Assembly: GCF_003014495.1 (NCBI RefSeq)
Contig: NZ_PYGC01000002.1
Location: forward strand, 186,001-250,000
DNA length: 64,000 nt
Origin: Prolixibacter denitrificans
GTDB lineage: Bacteria; Bacteroidota; Bacteroidia; Bacteroidales; Prolixibacteraceae
Direction: 5' to 3'
The position numbers were made by a program, and so were the translations under genes. A model generated the notes under the pieces. It had not been told where the DNA came from, made no database searches, and saw only the letters and a program-made list of their open reading frames with translations. Shown here one piece after another: positions 8,980 to 18,494 of this stretch; within the stretch, counting starts at the first letter, position 1, and each line of letters begins with the position of its first letter.

Positions 8980-10449
8980 TTGAGCGCACTAAAAAAACTG
9001 GCCGGAGAAACCGTCATCTATGGTGGTTCGAGTATCATTGGACGATTTCTTAACTGGTGGTTGGTTCCCTTCTATACCCGGATGTTTGCTCCGGAACAAT
9101 ACGGTATTGTTAGTAACGTATATGCGTACGTAGCGTTTCTGTTGATATTGCTAACCTACGGAATGGAAACTTCTTTCTTCCGGTTTGCCGGGAAAAGTAA
9201 AAAGCCCGATGAAGTTTATACCACTACCCTTATTTCTCTGTTCGTTACTTCGGTTTCGTTTGTGCTGGCTGTTTTTGTCTTTTCAGGAAATATTGCTACC
9301 TGGATGGAATATCCAGGCCACCCGGAATACATCCGCTGGATGGGATTAACGGTGGCGCTCGATGCTTTTACCTCCATTCCCTTTGCACGCCTTCGGTTGA
9401 ATAGCCGCCCTATTCGTTTTGCCTTTGTTAAATTAACGGGAATTGCTGTAAATATAGGACTGAACATTTTCCTGATTTATTACTGCCCGAAGATCATCGA
9501 TGCCAATCCATATTCCATTTTCCGGTACATCTACAATCCTCACATCGGAATTGGTTACGTGTTCATAGCCAATCTGATTTCATCGGGTGTTATGATGTTA
9601 ATGCTCTTTCCCGATTTTGTCGGAAAGAAAATGGTTTTCGATAAACAGTTGCTTTTGCAGATGCTTCGGTATGGATGGCCCTTACTTATTGTGGGACTGG
9701 CAGGAATGGCAAATCAGAATATAGAGAAGATTTTGATGCCGAAATTGTTGCCCGAATCGGTTGATGGATTGCAACAACTGGGAATTTATGCCGCCAACTT
9801 TAAGCTGGCTGTATTGATGAATCTTTTCATCCAGGCATTCCGATACTCGTTCGAACCGTTTTTCTTTTCCCATTACAAAGGGGAAGATTCGAAAATGACC
9901 TATGCGCTGGTGATGAAATACTTTGTCATTTTTGGATTGACCATCTTTTTGGGTGTCATGCTTTATATCGGTATTGCCAAATATTTCATTGGTCCCCGTT
10001 ATTACGAAGGTTTGAAAATTGTCCCGTTCATTTTGATGGGCTATTTCTTCCAGGGAATATTTTATACACTGTCGCTTTGGTATAAACTCACAGATAAAAC
10101 CAGTTATGGAGCTAAGTTGGCACTTTTGGGAGCTATAGTTACCATCGGATTGAACGTACTCTTTATCCCGGTGTTGGGGTATATGGCTTCAGCTTTGGCT
10201 TTTTTGGTTGCCTCTGTTCTTATGACGATTGCTTCCTATTTTCTGGGTCAAAAGCATTTCCCGGTAAAATACGATCTAAAAAGGGTAGCACTTTATTTTT
10301 TCGTAGCCCTGATTCTTTATGCTGTGGGGGTGAACATCAATGTATCGAATGTTGTCATTCATTATGTTCTTCGGACAATCGTTCTTCTGTTTTTCCTCGG
10401 ATTTGTGGTTTGGAAAGAAAAAAAGGAGCTGAAACGTTTGTTTGTTTAG
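8980..10449 (+). CDS. Wzx-like polysaccharide flippase (MATE/MOP superfamily)
   Basis: A 489-aa integral membrane protein with 12-14 hydrophobic helices. The N-terminus LKKLAGETVIYGGSSIIGRFLNW and the FYTRMFAPEQYGIVS segment are typical of oligosaccharide flippases, which move lipid-linked glycans across the inner membrane. The initiation codon is TTG at 8980; homologues begin at this same point and no ATG is available. It heads a conserved cluster (flippase, dut, TPR lipoprotein, DUF4292, EnvC-like). No glycosyltransferases are nearby, so the substrate is unknown; a lipid-II-like role cannot be excluded. Confidence 0.87.
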   Translation: MSALKKLAGETVIYGGSSIIGRFLNWWLVPFYTRMFAPEQYGIVSNVYAYVAFLLILLTYGMETSFFRFAGKSKKPDEVYTTTLISLFVTSVSFVLAVFVFSGNIATWMEYPGHPEYIRWMGLTVALDAFTSIPFARLRLNSRPIRFAFVKLTGIAVNIGLNIFLIYYCPKIIDANPYSIFRYIYNPHIGIGYVFIANLISSGVMMLMLFPDFVGKKMVFDKQLLLQMLRYGWPLLIVGLAGMANQNIEKILMPKLLPESVDGLQQLGIYAANFKLAVLMNLFIQAFRYSFEPFFFSHYKGEDSKMTYALVMKYFVIFGLTIFLGVMLYIGIAKYFIGPRYYEGLKIVPFILMGYFFQGIFYTLSLWYKLTDKTSYGAKLALLGAIVTIGLNVLFIPVLGYMASALAFLVASVLMTIASYFLGQKHFPVKYDLKRVALYFFVALILYAVGVNINVSNVVIHYVLRTIVLLFFLGFVVWKEKKELKRLFV

Positions 10450-10532
10450 GACTTGACAGAGCAAAACATTTTTTAACTAATTGGTTTCGCTTAAGTTTTA
10501 TATCTTAGCGAGTTAAATACCGAAATGAACAT

Positions 10533-10967
10533 ATGGAAGTGAAAATTGTCAATCATTCAGGACACCCTCTGCCTCATTACAGCACCGAGCATTCGGCCGG
10601 TATGGACCTGAGGGCTAACCTGAAACAAGATATTGTTTTAAAACCTCTCGAACGTGCACTTGTTCCCACCGGGCTTTTTATTGAACTTCCGGTAGGATAT
10701 GAAGCACAAGTTCGGCCACGCAGCGGTCTTGCTTTGAAAAAAGGTATTACCGTACTGAATTCTCCCGGAACTATTGATGCTGATTACCGGGGGGAAATTC
10801 AGGTTATCCTCATCAATCTTTCCTCCGAAGAATTTGTTATTTCCGATGGCGAGCGCATTGCACAAATGGTAGTGGCTCAGCACGAAAAAGTGGAATGGGT
10901 GAAAGTGAACGAATTGGTTGAAACAGTTCGCGGTGAAGGCGGATTCGGGCACACCGGAAAAAATTAA
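10533..10967 (+). CDS. dut: dUTP diphosphatase
   Basis: A trimeric dUTPase that hydrolyses dUTP to dUMP and pyrophosphate, keeping uracil out of DNA and supplying dUMP for dTMP. All five family motifs are visible: AGMDLRA (motif I), RPRSGLA (II), [15 protein letters not shown] (III), ERIAQMVV (IV) and the glycine-rich C-terminal arm [10 protein letters not shown] (V). At 144 aa it is full length. It is the second gene of the flippase-EnvC cluster, with 36 bp to the next gene. Confidence 0.97.
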   Translation: MEVKIVNHSGHPLPHYSTEHSAGMDLRANLKQDIVLKPLERALVPTGLFIELPVGYEAQVRPRSGLALKKGITVLNSPGTIDADYRGEIQVILINLSSEEFVISDGERIAQMVVAQHEKVEWVKVNELVETVRGEGGFGHTGKN

Positions 10968-11003
10968 ATTATACACAGGCACACGGTGCTATTAATTATC
11001 ACC

Positions 11004-12773
11004 ATGATTAGAAAAAATTCGATTACCTATTGGGTATTGTTTCTGGCCCTCATTGGTTTGTCATCTTGTGCAACAACAAAAAAAGTGGCACAAAAAGCTC
11101 CCGAGAAACAGGTGGCTCAGGAAACAACCCAGGTTACCAAAGATCAGGAACGAGAATTTCAATATTTGCTAATTGAAGGGTTGAAACAGAAAGCGTTGGG
11201 AAACCTCGATAAAGCTATTCCGATTTTCTCACGCTGTCTCGAAATCGATCCTTCTTCTTCGACAGCCATGTTCGAACTGGCAAATATTCATATAGCGAAA
11301 GGCGACTTTACCAGTGCCATGCTGTTACTCGAAAAAGCAGTTGCCAATAATCCTGAAAATGAATATTATCATTTGATGTTGGCCCGCGTTTATCAGCAAA
11401 ACAAACAGTTTGATAAAGCAGCCGATCAGTACGGACAGCTGGCGATTTTGTTTCCCGGAAACGATGATTACAAATACTATCACGCTTCGTTGCTGGCACA
11501 GGCCGGTAAGTATGAAGATGCACTGAAAGCATTCGATGCACTTCAGCAGTCAACGGGGCCACTGGAGCAAATTGCTGTAGCCAAGCAGCAACTTTACCTC
11601 AAAATGGGGAAAAAGAAAGAGGCGTTTGATGAGATTAAAGGACTGATCAAAACCAATCCGAAGGATACCCGCTACTATGGTTTGTTGGCCGATATGTACC
11701 TGGCTGATGGTGATAGTACTAAAGCATTGGAGAATTACAATAAAATTCTTCAAATCGAACCGGATAATGGTTTTGTCCAGATTTCACTGGCTAATTTTTA
11801 TCGCGAAAGCGGAAAACCGGATGAAGCATATCAGCACTTATTGATGGCATTCAAAAATCCGAATTTGGATGTGGACACCAAGATTCAGATGTATGTGATG
11901 ATTGTTCAGAAGGACAACCGCAAGGTGACCGACGAACAGGAACTCGAGTTGCTAAAGGCCATGATGAATGCTAACATGGATGATGAGCGTCCCCGGGCCA
12001 TGTATGTTGACTATCTTGTTCAGCACAACGAAATTGAGAAGGCACGTGACGAAATGCGCATTGTGGTTGGGATGAATAAAGACAATATTCAGTATTGGCA
12101 ACGCTTACTTTTCCTCGATAATAACCTGCAGGATTGGAAAGCCATGTACACGGACGGTGATGATGCACTCAAGTATTTCCCAAGTCAACCATTGCTCTAT
12201 GTGATGAAAGCTGTCGGTGCACTACAAATGGAAAAATACCAGGATGTAATATCTGTTTTGGATAAAGGACAGCAATATGTTGGCGATAACAATCAGTTGA
12301 GTTCTCAATTTTACATGTACCGTGCAGAAGCGTTGTACAAGATGAAGAAACTGAAGGAGTCGTATGCTATGTTTAATAAGGTGGTCCAACTCGATCCGAC
12401 AAACTATACAGCAATGAATAACTACGCTTATTACTTATCGTTACGAAGTGATAGTTTGCAGTTGGCTGAAAAGTTGAGTGGTAAAGTTGTACAGGCTAAT
12501 CCCGATAATGCTACATTCCTGGATACTTATGCCTGGGTGCTTTTCAAAAAGAAAGATTACAGCCTGGCCAAATTCTACATGGAGTCTGCTATTCGGAATG
12601 ATAATGACAAGAATCCGGTACTACTGGAGCATTATGGTGATATTCTGTATTTCCTGGGAGAGAAAGATAAAGCTTTGGAAAACTGGAAGAAGTCTGAAGA
12701 AATGGGGAATGACTCACCTACGCTGAAAGAGAAAATTAAGAAGAAAACCTACATCGAAGAAAATCCGAATTGA
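11004..12773 (+). CDS. TPR-repeat outer-membrane-type lipoprotein
   Basis: A 589-residue protein starting at the ATG at 11004, which gives a lipoprotein signal (MIRKNS...LALIGLSSC). An upstream in-frame start at 10986 would add six hydrophobic residues and is less likely. The mature part is built from tetratricopeptide repeats, for example LGNLDKAIPIFSRCLEIDPS, DSTKALENYNKILQIEPDN and MKKLKESYAMFNKVVQLDP, so it is probably a scaffold for protein complexes at the envelope. Its stop overlaps the start of the DUF4292 gene, so the two are translationally coupled. The precise role is not known. Confidence 0.87.
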   Translation: MIRKNSITYWVLFLALIGLSSCATTKKVAQKAPEKQVAQETTQVTKDQEREFQYLLIEGLKQKALGNLDKAIPIFSRCLEIDPSSSTAMFELANIHIAKGDFTSAMLLLEKAVANNPENEYYHLMLARVYQQNKQFDKAADQYGQLAILFPGNDDYKYYHASLLAQAGKYEDALKAFDALQQSTGPLEQIAVAKQQLYLKMGKKKEAFDEIKGLIKTNPKDTRYYGLLADMYLADGDSTKALENYNKILQIEPDNGFVQISLANFYRESGKPDEAYQHLLMAFKNPNLDVDTKIQMYVMIVQKDNRKVTDEQELELLKAMMNANMDDERPRAMYVDYLVQHNEIEKARDEMRIVVGMNKDNIQYWQRLLFLDNNLQDWKAMYTDGDDALKYFPSQPLLYVMKAVGALQMEKYQDVISVLDKGQQYVGDNNQLSSQFYMYRAEALYKMKKLKESYAMFNKVVQLDPTNYTAMNNYAYYLSLRSDSLQLAEKLSGKVVQANPDNATFLDTYAWVLFKKKDYSLAKFYMESAIRNDNDKNPVLLEHYGDILYFLGEKDKALENWKKSEEMGNDSPTLKEKIKKKTYIEENPN

Positions 12774-13657
12774 CCGTGTTAAAGATTACCAGGAGAGTTG
12801 TATTTCGTTTTGTTTGGGTTGGCATCATTGCAACACTTTTATTTTCATGTAAATCGACTGAAAAAGTTACGACGGCAAAGAAGATCAGGCACATGAGTTG
12901 CGGGCGTATTCTGAAGAATGTGTCGGAAAATGAACCGTCTTATGAAACCATGGCTGTTAAACGTGTTGCAGTTAGTGTCGAGGCACAGGGAAAAAGCCAT
13001 TCATTTCGGGCTTCATACCGAATTAAACGCGACAGTGTTATACAAATCAATGCACAAAAAGCGACCATCCCGGTAGGTAAACTGGAAATTACACCTGATA
13101 CCTTCCGGGCCGTTTATTATATCGATAAAGAGTATTATGAAGGTGCGTTAAACTATTTGTCAAAGCGGTTAGGAATGGATATTGGCTTCGATATGTTTGA
13201 GGCCATTTTTACCAACCAGCTTTTTTCATTTCGAAATGACCCGAAAGATCGTGATTTCAGGGATTTTCATTGTATCATCGACGATGGGATGTACCGGATT
13301 TCATCGATGAAAGATCGTAAACTCCGGAAGGTAATACGAAAGGAAGAAAAGTTGGAGCGCTATCGGAACCGGTATGACGAAGAGCATTTAATACGGCAGG
13401 ACATTTATGTCGATCCCAATAGGTTTGTCATACGAAAGCTGGTATTTAACGACATCGATTACAACCGTACGATGAGTCTGGATTTCTCGCATTTCGAAAT
13501 GATTGATGGTCGATGGTTTCCGGAGGAAATTCAGCTAAATTACCAGGGCGAGGAAAATTATCAGGTGAAGGTAAAATTGAACCGGATTTCGTTTGATCAA
13601 CCGGAATCTTTTAATTTTAAGATTCCATCGAAGTACAAACAAATTTTGCTGAAGTAA
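12770..13657 (+). CDS. DUF4292 lipoprotein
   Basis: A 295-aa lipoprotein: hydrophobic signal FVWVGIIATLLFSC, then a LolA/LppX-like beta-rich body of the DUF4292 type that follows a TPR lipoprotein in many Bacteroidota. The initiation codon is either TTG at 12770, overlapping the upstream TGA, or GTG at 12776; neither is ATG. The fold class suggests binding of a lipid or lipidated partner in the periplasm, but this is inference. It is followed within 4 bp by the EnvC-like gene, so the three probably act together in envelope biogenesis. Confidence 0.78.
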   Translation: MTVLKITRRVVFRFVWVGIIATLLFSCKSTEKVTTAKKIRHMSCGRILKNVSENEPSYETMAVKRVAVSVEAQGKSHSFRASYRIKRDSVIQINAQKATIPVGKLEITPDTFRAVYYIDKEYYEGALNYLSKRLGMDIGFDMFEAIFTNQLFSFRNDPKDRDFRDFHCIIDDGMYRISSMKDRKLRKVIRKEEKLERYRNRYDEEHLIRQDIYVDPNRFVIRKLVFNDIDYNRTMSLDFSHFEMIDGRWFPEEIQLNYQGEENYQVKVKLNRISFDQPESFNFKIPSKYKQILLK

Positions 13658-13660
13658 TAT

Positions 13661-14863
13661 ATGAGTAGGTGTGCGGGTATTTTTATTGCTGTGTTTTTTG
13701 TGATGGCAGGTGCTCTGACAGCTTCGGCTCAGTCACTTACCGACCTTAGAAAAAAGAAACAAAAAACATCCGAAGAGATTAAGTACACCAATCAGTTGCT
13801 GGAAGAAACCAGCAAAAATGCAAAGACTTCGCTCAATCGTTTGGCGCTGCTGAATAAGCAAATCCGGTTGCGCGAACAATTGATAAACGAAATCAACGGT
13901 GAAATTGCCTACCTCGATAGCTCCATTGCTGACAATGCCTATGTGGTTAATGGTCTTACCTCTGATTTGAAACGTATCCGGGCTAATTACGCACAAATGA
14001 TACGGTATGCCCGCAGAAATGCGGACGCCAACAGCAAGCTTCTGTTCCTGTTGTCAGCTGAGGATTTCAATCAGGCATATAAACGGTTTCTTTATTTACG
14101 ACAATACGCCGATTACCGGAAAAAGCAGGTAGAATCCATTCTGGCTGTGAAAGATATTTTGGACGCCAAATTGGCGGATTTGGAAAAAAGGCGGAAAGAG
14201 AAAGAAAATATGCTGGAGCAAAAGCAGGACGAATCAACTCAAATTCGTCAGCAAAAGGTTCAGCAAAATCAATACTACGCCGGTTTGCAAAAAAAACAGC
14301 GCGAACTGAAGAAAAAACTGGAACAGCAGCGTGAAGTAGAGCAGCGTCTTCAAAAGGAGATCGAACGCATTATTGCAGAAGAAGCAAAGAAAAGCGCAGC
14401 CAAAAACAAAAAGGGTTTTAGTTTAACACCTGCCGAGAAAGAGCTGTCGGATGATTTTGGCAAAAACAAAGGACGTTTCCCCTGGCCTGTCGATCGCGGA
14501 TTAATTACCGAGGAATTTGGAGAACATCCGCATCCGGTATTGAAGCGGGTGATGGTGCGGAATAACGGTATCGACATTACCACCAGTGCAGGCGAAAAAG
14601 CACGGGCGATATTCAGAGGAACGGTTTCGCGTGTGGTAGCGATACCCGGTGGTAACATAGCTGTGATTATTCGTCACGGAAATTACCTCTCGGTGTATTC
14701 GAACCTGAGTGACGTGTTTGTTCGGGTAGGACAGAAAGTAGAAACGAAACAGGAAATCGGAAAGATATACACCGATCCGGGAGATAATAAGACGGTTTTG
14801 AAGTTCCAGATATGGCACGAGAACAAAAAACAGAATCCAGAGGATTGGATTGTGAAAAAGTAG
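13661..14863 (+). CDS. EnvC-like coiled-coil protein with degenerate LytM (M23) domain
   Basis: Signal peptide (cleavage after TASAQ), a long coiled coil (about 25-250) rich in K/E/Q, and a C-terminal LytM/M23 domain (about 270-400), the layout of EnvC, which activates cell-wall amidases at the division site. The catalytic residues are missing. The H-x-x-x-D metal motif is NNGID (His to Asn), the YMH segment is VYS, and the final HxH motif reads VLKF. It should therefore regulate amidases rather than cut peptidoglycan. It is last in the flippase-dut-TPR-DUF4292 cluster and is followed by a perfect terminator. Confidence 0.88.
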   Translation: MSRCAGIFIAVFFVMAGALTASAQSLTDLRKKKQKTSEEIKYTNQLLEETSKNAKTSLNRLALLNKQIRLREQLINEINGEIAYLDSSIADNAYVVNGLTSDLKRIRANYAQMIRYARRNADANSKLLFLLSAEDFNQAYKRFLYLRQYADYRKKQVESILAVKDILDAKLADLEKRRKEKENMLEQKQDESTQIRQQKVQQNQYYAGLQKKQRELKKKLEQQREVEQRLQKEIERIIAEEAKKSAAKNKKGFSLTPAEKELSDDFGKNKGRFPWPVDRGLITEEFGEHPHPVLKRVMVRNNGIDITTSAGEKARAIFRGTVSRVVAIPGGNIAVIIRHGNYLSVYSNLSDVFVRVGQKVETKQEIGKIYTDPGDNKTVLKFQIWHENKKQNPEDWIVKK

Positions 14864-14873
14864 TAAACACAAA

Positions 14874-14900
14874 AAAAGCTGTCTTCCAATGACAGCTTTT
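14874..14900. terminator. Bidirectional terminator after the EnvC-like gene
   Basis: A perfect 10-bp inverted repeat AAAAGCTGTC / GACAGCTTTT with a 7-nt loop, between convergent genes (EnvC-like on plus, Crp/Fnr on minus). Confidence 0.85.
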
Positions 14901-14905
14901 CTATT

Positions 14906-15604
14906 TTATAAGTTGGCTACTCGTGTTAATCCGGGTAAATCGACGATTCGTATTTTCCTTCCGTGAAGTTCGATCAATTGATCGTGTTTAAACTCCGAAA
15001 GAAGCCGAATAACCGATTCTGTCGCTGTACCTACCATATTGGCCAATTCTTCCCGCGTAAGCGAAATTTGGAGGGTTTTATTATCATCCAGGTCGAAACT
15101 CTCCTTTAGTAATAACAAAACTTCGGCCAGCCGTTCGCGAACTGTTTTCTGAGCAATGTCCGTAATGAAATCATTGGCGTCTTTCAGTTCGGCGCAAACA
15201 ATGCGTAACATAGCCAGCGAAAACTTCGAGTTTTCATCAATCAGATACAGTAAGGTTTTATACGGAATGTGGCATAAAACGGCATCTTCGATTACTTTGG
15301 CAGTTGTACAAGCCGATTCCTGACTCAGTAACGAACGATACGCAATAATATCTCCTTTCTTCACAAAACGGATGATCTGTTCTTTGCCGTCGATTCCGGT
15401 TTTATAAATTTTCAGAATTCCACGGGTGACACAGTAAAATCCGGTTAGCCGGTTACCTTCCCGATAGATTACGCTTCCCTTTTTGTAAAATGAACAGGTC
15501 TTTTCGTAATTCAACCTTTCCATTTCCTCTGTTGTTAATGTCTGAAAGAAACGGAATTTGGAAAGATCGGCCTCCTCCTCTATAGGTTCATTATAATTTC
15601 TCAT
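14906..15604 (-). CDS. Crp/Fnr-family transcriptional regulator
   Basis: A 232-aa protein with an N-terminal cyclic-nucleotide-binding-type beta roll (about 18-135), a dimerisation helix and a C-terminal winged helix-turn-helix (LTREELANMVGTATESVIRLLSEFKHD, about 184-208). The recognition helix with E/S/R resembles that of Fnr/Crp proteins. It has no Fnr-type N-terminal Cys cluster, and the cAMP-contact residues are not conserved, so the effector is unknown. The gene is divergent from osmC, 102 bp apart, and that region may be its operator. Regulation of redox or stress genes is a guess from the osmC neighbour. Confidence 0.88.
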   Translation of the reverse strand: MRNYNEPIEEEADLSKFRFFQTLTTEEMERLNYEKTCSFYKKGSVIYREGNRLTGFYCVTRGILKIYKTGIDGKEQIIRFVKKGDIIAYRSLLSQESACTTAKVIEDAVLCHIPYKTLLYLIDENSKFSLAMLRIVCAELKDANDFITDIAQKTVRERLAEVLLLLKESFDLDDNKTLQISLTREELANMVGTATESVIRLLSEFKHDQLIELHGRKIRIVDLPGLTRVANL

Positions 15605-15706
15605 TCTGAAAATGCGATTGAATTGAATAGTTTTTAGATTTCGTAAATATACAACTTACGGTTCGAATAACTAAAAATGCTGTAATAACACTTAAACGCT
15701 GATTAT

Positions 15707-16120
15707 ATGAAACATATGGTGGATTTAGCATGGCATGAAAACATGTTTTTCGACACGGTTTTAGACGGACACCGCCTTATTATTGATGCTTCGGAAGAAA
15801 GTGGAGGAACGGATAAGGGACCCCGTCCCAAGAAACTCATGCTATTGGCATTAGCAGGTTGCACTGCCATGGATGTGATATCGATGTTACGAAAAATGAA
15901 GATTATACCCGATAAATTCAATGTAATTGTTGAAGCTGAAGTAACCGACGAGCATCCAAAGAAATACGATAAGATGCACGTAATTTATCAGTTTAGCGGG
16001 AAAGATCTCCCTTTGGCTAAACTGGAAAGAGCTGTTCAGTTATCCGAAGAGAAGTATTGTGGGGTAAGTGCTGTCTACCGTGAAGTGGTGGATATGACTT
16101 CAGAAATACGAATTGTGTAA
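15707..16120 (+). CDS. OsmC-family peroxiredoxin-like protein
   Basis: A 137-aa OsmC/Ohr-family protein. The two catalytic cysteines are at C52 (LALAGCTAMD) and C118 (KYCGVSAVY), the pair used to reduce organic or other hydroperoxides. The short length and the KKLMLLALAGCTAMDV motif place it in the YhfA-like OsmC subgroup, whose substrate is not settled. The AraC-type regulator gene begins 2 bp after the stop, so they form an operon. Confidence 0.88.
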   Translation: MKHMVDLAWHENMFFDTVLDGHRLIIDASEESGGTDKGPRPKKLMLLALAGCTAMDVISMLRKMKIIPDKFNVIVEAEVTDEHPKKYDKMHVIYQFSGKDLPLAKLERAVQLSEEKYCGVSAVYREVVDMTSEIRIV

Positions 16121-16122
16121 AA

Positions 16123-17013
16123 ATGGTAATTCCGGCAATACAAAGAAGAGACGCGCACAAAGGCTGGACCAACGACCAGTGGTTTTTCAAACTGATGACT
16201 ATATGTGATTACAAAACGGAAAACCAATCGGAAGTTTTTCACTTGCATGATTATTATTCAGTGTTCTGGATAAAAACGGGCGAAGTAGTTCATGCCACCG
16301 ATTTTGTGGAATATACCTTGAAAGGGAACAGTATTTTATTTGTTCCGCCCGGGATACGTCATCGAATGATTCTGGATAAATACTGTGATGGAGTCACGTT
16401 TATTTTCAATGAAGAATTCATCCGGATGAATTTTGATTCGAATATTCCCGTGCACCAATATGAAATATTCTTCAATCATACTTTTAAAAGTATGGTTACA
16501 CTAACGGATGATGATATTCCTGCCTTCGAGATGATTGTGGAAAAGTTGATGAAGGAATACAACCGGCACGACAAGTTCTCGCGCAGCATTATCCTTAATT
16601 TGCTCAATCTCTTCTTTTTGGAAGCATCCCGCATTTATGAGCAGCAGAGCCAGGAAGAAGAAGTTGAACCCGGCGATGCTCCCAACTCATCTATTATCGA
16701 ATTCAAATCGCTAATCGATAAACATTATCGCGAAGAAAAAGGGGTTGCTTTTTATGCCGAAAAGCTAAACATGCAACCTTCGTGTCTGAACAATGTCACC
16801 CGCAGGACGACTGGAATAACAGCCGGCGAAATGATTCGCAATCGCATTATTACCGAAGTCAAACGGCTTTTATTTAGCACCGACATGTCAATCAAGGAGA
16901 TTGGTATTGAAATGGGATTCGACGATCCTGCCTATTTCAGCCGGTTTTTCAAAAAGTACACCGGTACTTCGCTTTCCGATTTTAGAGAACGCTCGCGTAA
17001 AAAGTACAAGTAA
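16123..17013 (+). CDS. AraC-family transcriptional regulator
   Basis: A 296-aa protein with a cupin-like N-terminal sensor domain (about 20-160, with HLHDYYSVFWI and FVPPGIRHRM) and a C-terminal pair of helix-turn-helix motifs (about 195-293), ending in IKEIGIEMGFDDPAYFSRFFKKYTG-type AraC signature. It is translated from the osmC transcript. An inverted repeat and promoter lie between it and the next gene yceI, making the yceI-pirin genes likely targets. Confidence 0.9.
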   Translation: MVIPAIQRRDAHKGWTNDQWFFKLMTICDYKTENQSEVFHLHDYYSVFWIKTGEVVHATDFVEYTLKGNSILFVPPGIRHRMILDKYCDGVTFIFNEEFIRMNFDSNIPVHQYEIFFNHTFKSMVTLTDDDIPAFEMIVEKLMKEYNRHDKFSRSIILNLLNLFFLEASRIYEQQSQEEEVEPGDAPNSSIIEFKSLIDKHYREEKGVAFYAEKLNMQPSCLNNVTRRTTGITAGEMIRNRIITEVKRLLFSTDMSIKEIGIEMGFDDPAYFSRFFKKYTGTSLSDFRERSRKKYK

Positions 17014-17032
17014 AACATATTTTTGTTCATTT

Positions 17033-17060
17033 ACTGGAATACCAGTCAGTTATACCTTTG
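17033..17060 (+). promoter_or_regulatory. Promoter and possible operator upstream of yceI
   Basis: TACCTTTG at 17053-17060 matches the TAnnTTTG -7 element. Just upstream, ACTGG-N4-CCAGT (17033-17046) is a perfect short palindrome covering the -33 to -20 area, where a repressor or activator could bind. The yceI ATG is 36 bp downstream of the -7 element. Confidence 0.5.
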
Positions 17061-17095
17061 TGTTGTATTCAATTAAAAACCAAAAATTGACAGTT

Positions 17096-17689
17096 ATGAA
17101 AACGAAGGTAAATAAACTGGCTGTGGTTCTGGCCTTGCTTGTGTTGACGGTGGCTCCGGCGTTTGCACAGTCATATCAGGTAGATACAAATGCGAGTACA
17201 GTTAAATGGACAGGTAAAAAGGTAGCAGGAAGTCATCACGGGACCATCGCACTGAAAGAAGGTGAACTGGAGATGAAAGGTAACCAGTTGATCGGTGGCA
17301 GTGTGGTAGTTGATATGACAACCATCAAAGATTTAGATTTAACCGATCCCGAATGGAATCAGAAACTGGTTGGGCATCTGCGTTCCAACGATTTCTTTGG
17401 CGTGGAAAAGTTTCCTGTTTCCAGGCTGGTCATTAAGAAGGTAGAATCCAAGGGTGGAAATCTGTATCATGTGACCGGAGATCTCACCATCAAAGGAATT
17501 ACAAAGCCTGTTGAATTCGATTCCAGTATTTTGGTAACCGGGAATAAACTGGAAGCAACTGGTACAATTCCGGTAGACAGAACAAAATATGGAATCAAAT
17601 ATGGTTCGGGCTCGTTCTTTTCCAATCTGGGTGATAAAATGATTGACGATGTTTTCACCCTCGATTTCAGTTTGGTTGCCCATCAGTAA
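17096..17689 (+). CDS. YceI-family periplasmic lipocalin-like protein
   Basis: A 197-aa exported protein: signal peptide MKTKVNKLAVVLALLVL..APAFAQ, then the YceI domain (YQVDTNASTVKWTGKKVAGSHHGTI, DLTDPEWNQKLVGHLRSNDFFGVEKFP, LTIKGITKPVEF, VDRTKYGIKYGSGSF). The family binds polyisoprenoid-type lipids in a hydrophobic pocket and is often stress-induced. The open frame continues upstream to 16901 inside the AraC gene, but the signal peptide fixes the start at 17096. The pirin gene follows 31 bp later and is probably co-transcribed. Confidence 0.93.
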   Translation: MKTKVNKLAVVLALLVLTVAPAFAQSYQVDTNASTVKWTGKKVAGSHHGTIALKEGELEMKGNQLIGGSVVVDMTTIKDLDLTDPEWNQKLVGHLRSNDFFGVEKFPVSRLVIKKVESKGGNLYHVTGDLTIKGITKPVEFDSSILVTGNKLEATGTIPVDRTKYGIKYGSGSFFSNLGDKMIDDVFTLDFSLVAHQ

Positions 17690-17720
17690 CCAACTCATTT
17701 AAAGAAGAAAGGAAATTATC

Positions 17721-18431
17721 ATGCCAAAAGTAATTCACAGAGCTGAAACCCGTGGTCATTTCAATCACGGGTGGCTTAATACTTATCATTCATTTAGTTT
17801 TGCTGACTATTATAACCCCGATCGCATTCAGTTTGGCTTGCTTCGGGTACTGAATGATGATGTGGTAAAACCCGGAATGGGCTTTGGAACTCATCCACAT
17901 AACAATATGGAAATCATAACGATTCCGTTGGAGGGCCAGTTGGAGCACCGCGACAGCATGGGAAACGGTTCCATCATCGAAGCCGGTGAAGTTCAGGTAA
18001 TGACTGCCGGTTCGGGAATTACACACTCTGAGTTCAATCCTTCACAGGAAGAAGAAGTGAATTTGTTACAAATCTGGGTCTTCCCGCGCGAACGGAATCT
18101 AACGCCGCGCTATGACCAGAAACGTTTCGATACTTCGAAAATGAAAAATCAGTTTCTGACAGTGGTCACGCCCGACGGCGCCGGTGAATCGTTGTTTATT
18201 CATCAGGATGCCTGGTTTTCACTTGCCGAAACGGACGATGGCAAAGAAATGGAATACCAAATGCATTCCGGCAACAGTGGCGTATATCTTTTCGTGATTG
18301 ACGGAGAACTGGAAGTGGATGGAGATACGCTGAAAAGCCGCGATGGAATAGGTATTTACGATACTTCGGAATTCTCGGTGAAGAGTTTGCAACCGGCCAG
18401 GTTTCTCATTATGGAAATTCCGATGAACTAA
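17721..18431 (+). CDS. Pirin-family bicupin protein
   Basis: A 236-aa YhhW-like pirin. The N-terminal cupin carries the metal-binding set HPHNNMEI (His, His and later Glu) and GITHSEFN. Family members bind Fe or other metals, and some have quercetin dioxygenase activity. Length is typical of the bacterial bicupin form. Its position behind yceI, osmC and an AraC regulator suggests a stress-response role, but the substrate cannot be inferred. Confidence 0.92.
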   Translation: MPKVIHRAETRGHFNHGWLNTYHSFSFADYYNPDRIQFGLLRVLNDDVVKPGMGFGTHPHNNMEIITIPLEGQLEHRDSMGNGSIIEAGEVQVMTAGSGITHSEFNPSQEEEVNLLQIWVFPRERNLTPRYDQKRFDTSKMKNQFLTVVTPDGAGESLFIHQDAWFSLAETDDGKEMEYQMHSGNSGVYLFVIDGELEVDGDTLKSRDGIGIYDTSEFSVKSLQPARFLIMEIPMN

Positions 18432-18494
18432 AATTTTGAAATTTTCCGAAAAGGCTTTGCCCTTTTTATATGAAGCTCGTTCGTTGTACCTTTA

